Shown here one piece after another: positions 63,478 through 64,000 of a stretch of DNA of 64,000 nucleotides. The DNA lies in assembly GCF_005281615.1 (NCBI RefSeq), contig NZ_SZZM01000002.1, forward strand, positions 310,001-374,000, read 5' to 3'. The notes below the pieces were generated by a model, which had not been told where the DNA came from, ran no database searches, and worked only from the letters and a program-made list of their open reading frames with translations. The stretch is from Rhodoligotrophos defluvii (GTDB taxonomy: Bacteria > Pseudomonadota > Alphaproteobacteria > Rhizobiales > Im1). The stretch's first letter is position 1. Every line of letters begins with the position of its first letter. The translations under genes and the position numbers were made by a program.

Positions 63478-63521
63478 CTGTCCTACAAGCCCTGATTGCG
63501 CTCGCCCGCGAGCGGCCGTTT

Positions 63522-64000
63522 ATGGGTCTCTTGCCTCGCCCGAATGACAGCCCAGGCTGGACACAAAACGACCGCGATGGCGCGGTTGATCGGCTCAGGA
63601 TCCCTATTCGGCTGGAGACGAACGTGAGTGAGGCAGACACAAGAACCCTCGTGAACGAGGACGCACGCAGCCATGCGCTGAAGCATATGCAGGAAACCGG
63701 GCACCCCACTCTCTGTGGGGTTCGGGAGGATGGGAAAAGCCTCTTCTGCGCCGTTGTCCTGGCGAATGGCCGCTCTGATGCCATGACTGTCGATGCGCTC
63801 GAAAGGTCCCACGTGAAATACACGTACTCAATCGACCTTCGTCTCGACAGCGTCAAGTTCACTCTGCCCGAAGGCACCGTCCTCCCGGATCGTGGAGCAT
63901 ACAAGCCGCTTGGGACGCCTGCAGACAAGCCATATGTCGAGTTCCTGTTTCGGTACGAGTCGATCGAGCTTCAAGATGGTTCGTCCACCGAGATTCCCCC
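63522..64000 (+). CDS. Unrecognised protein, cut by window end
   Basis: The frame starting at ATG 63522 is open to the last base. GTG 63624 with GGAG six bases upstream is the more probable start, giving VSEADTRTLVNEDARSHALK, then HPTLCGVREDGKSLFCAVVL and YTYSIDLRLDSVKFTLPEGT. It looks soluble, with alternating beta strands; I do not recognise the family. It follows the nitrile hydratase activator gene in the same direction by 45 or 147 bases. Confidence 0.55.
   Translation, partial: MGLLPRPNDSPGWTQNDRDGAVDRLRIPIRLETNVSEADTRTLVNEDARSHALKHMQETGHPTLCGVREDGKSLFCAVVLANGRSDAMTVDALERSHVKYTYSIDLRLDSVKFTLPEGTVLPDRGAYKPLGTPADKPYVEFLFRYESIELQDGSSTEIP

Overview
The window looks like chromosomal DNA of an alphaproteobacterium, most likely a member of the Hyphomicrobiales. 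It is GC-rich, most adjacent genes overlap by ATGA or TGATG, ABC and TRAP uptake systems and CaiB/BaiF CoA-transferases are abundant, and it carries a guaA-rsmB-guaB block. The assignment rests on gene content and protein style only; no rRNA or tRNA gene was seen.

Layout. (1) 1-7467: the end of a LysR regulator, then a gamma-glutamyltransferase-like enzyme and a complete family-5 peptide/glutathione-type ABC importer with two fused ATPases. (2) 7552-13731: an IclR regulator divergent from an operon encoding a flavin prenyltransferase (UbiX) fused to a DUF2390/TIGR02444 domain, a UbiD-type decarboxylase and an NMT1/SsuABC-type importer. This reads as uptake and decarboxylation of an unknown, probably aromatic or unsaturated, acid. 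(3) 13961-28753: a large catabolic cluster. It has a 3-methylfumaryl-CoA-hydratase-like protein, three CaiB/BaiF CoA-transferases, a double-hotdog dehydratase, an isochorismatase-fold protein without the nucleophilic Cys, a GntR/FCD regulator, a metallo-beta-lactamase-fold hydrolase, a Liv-type ABC importer, a HIBADH-like dehydrogenase and an SDR. A palindromic AATGCATT / TGCATAATGCA motif recurs before each likely transcription unit, so the GntR protein probably controls the whole cluster.

(4) 28754-42569: accessory DNA with decay. Two degenerate DUF2274 (conjugation-associated) remnants flank a Ni/Co-type efflux module (NicO, MFS, CsoR/RcnR-like repressor). Then come an EEP hydrolase, an ABM-domain membrane protein, LysR regulators, a LytTR membrane regulator, VOC proteins, a carotenoid oxygenase, a PadR/DUF6194 pair, relics of NTF2-like and SDR genes, a broken AlpA gene and a broken, N-terminally truncated tyrosine integrase that directly abuts the 3' end of guaA. 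The guaA 3' end is a known island insertion hotspot, so this is probably an island boundary.

(5) 42573-56919: core-like genes: guaA, rsmB, guaB, a DHA2 MFS pump, rlmE, a Ppx/GppA phosphatase, a sensor-less histidine kinase overlapping a HerA-like ATPase, a META-MliC lipoprotein-like fusion, an enoyl-CoA hydratase and small conserved proteins. (6) 57152-64000: a TRAP importer (fused DctQM plus DctP), an aldehyde dehydrogenase, and a cobalt-type nitrile hydratase operon (alpha, beta, activator), ending in an unrecognised gene cut by the window edge.

The most unusual items are the UbiX-DUF2390 fusion, the GntR operator set across the unknown acyl-CoA pathway, several clean regulator-operator pairs (CsoR-like, PadR, LysR, IclR), and the histidine kinase / HerA-like pair with degenerate Walker motifs.
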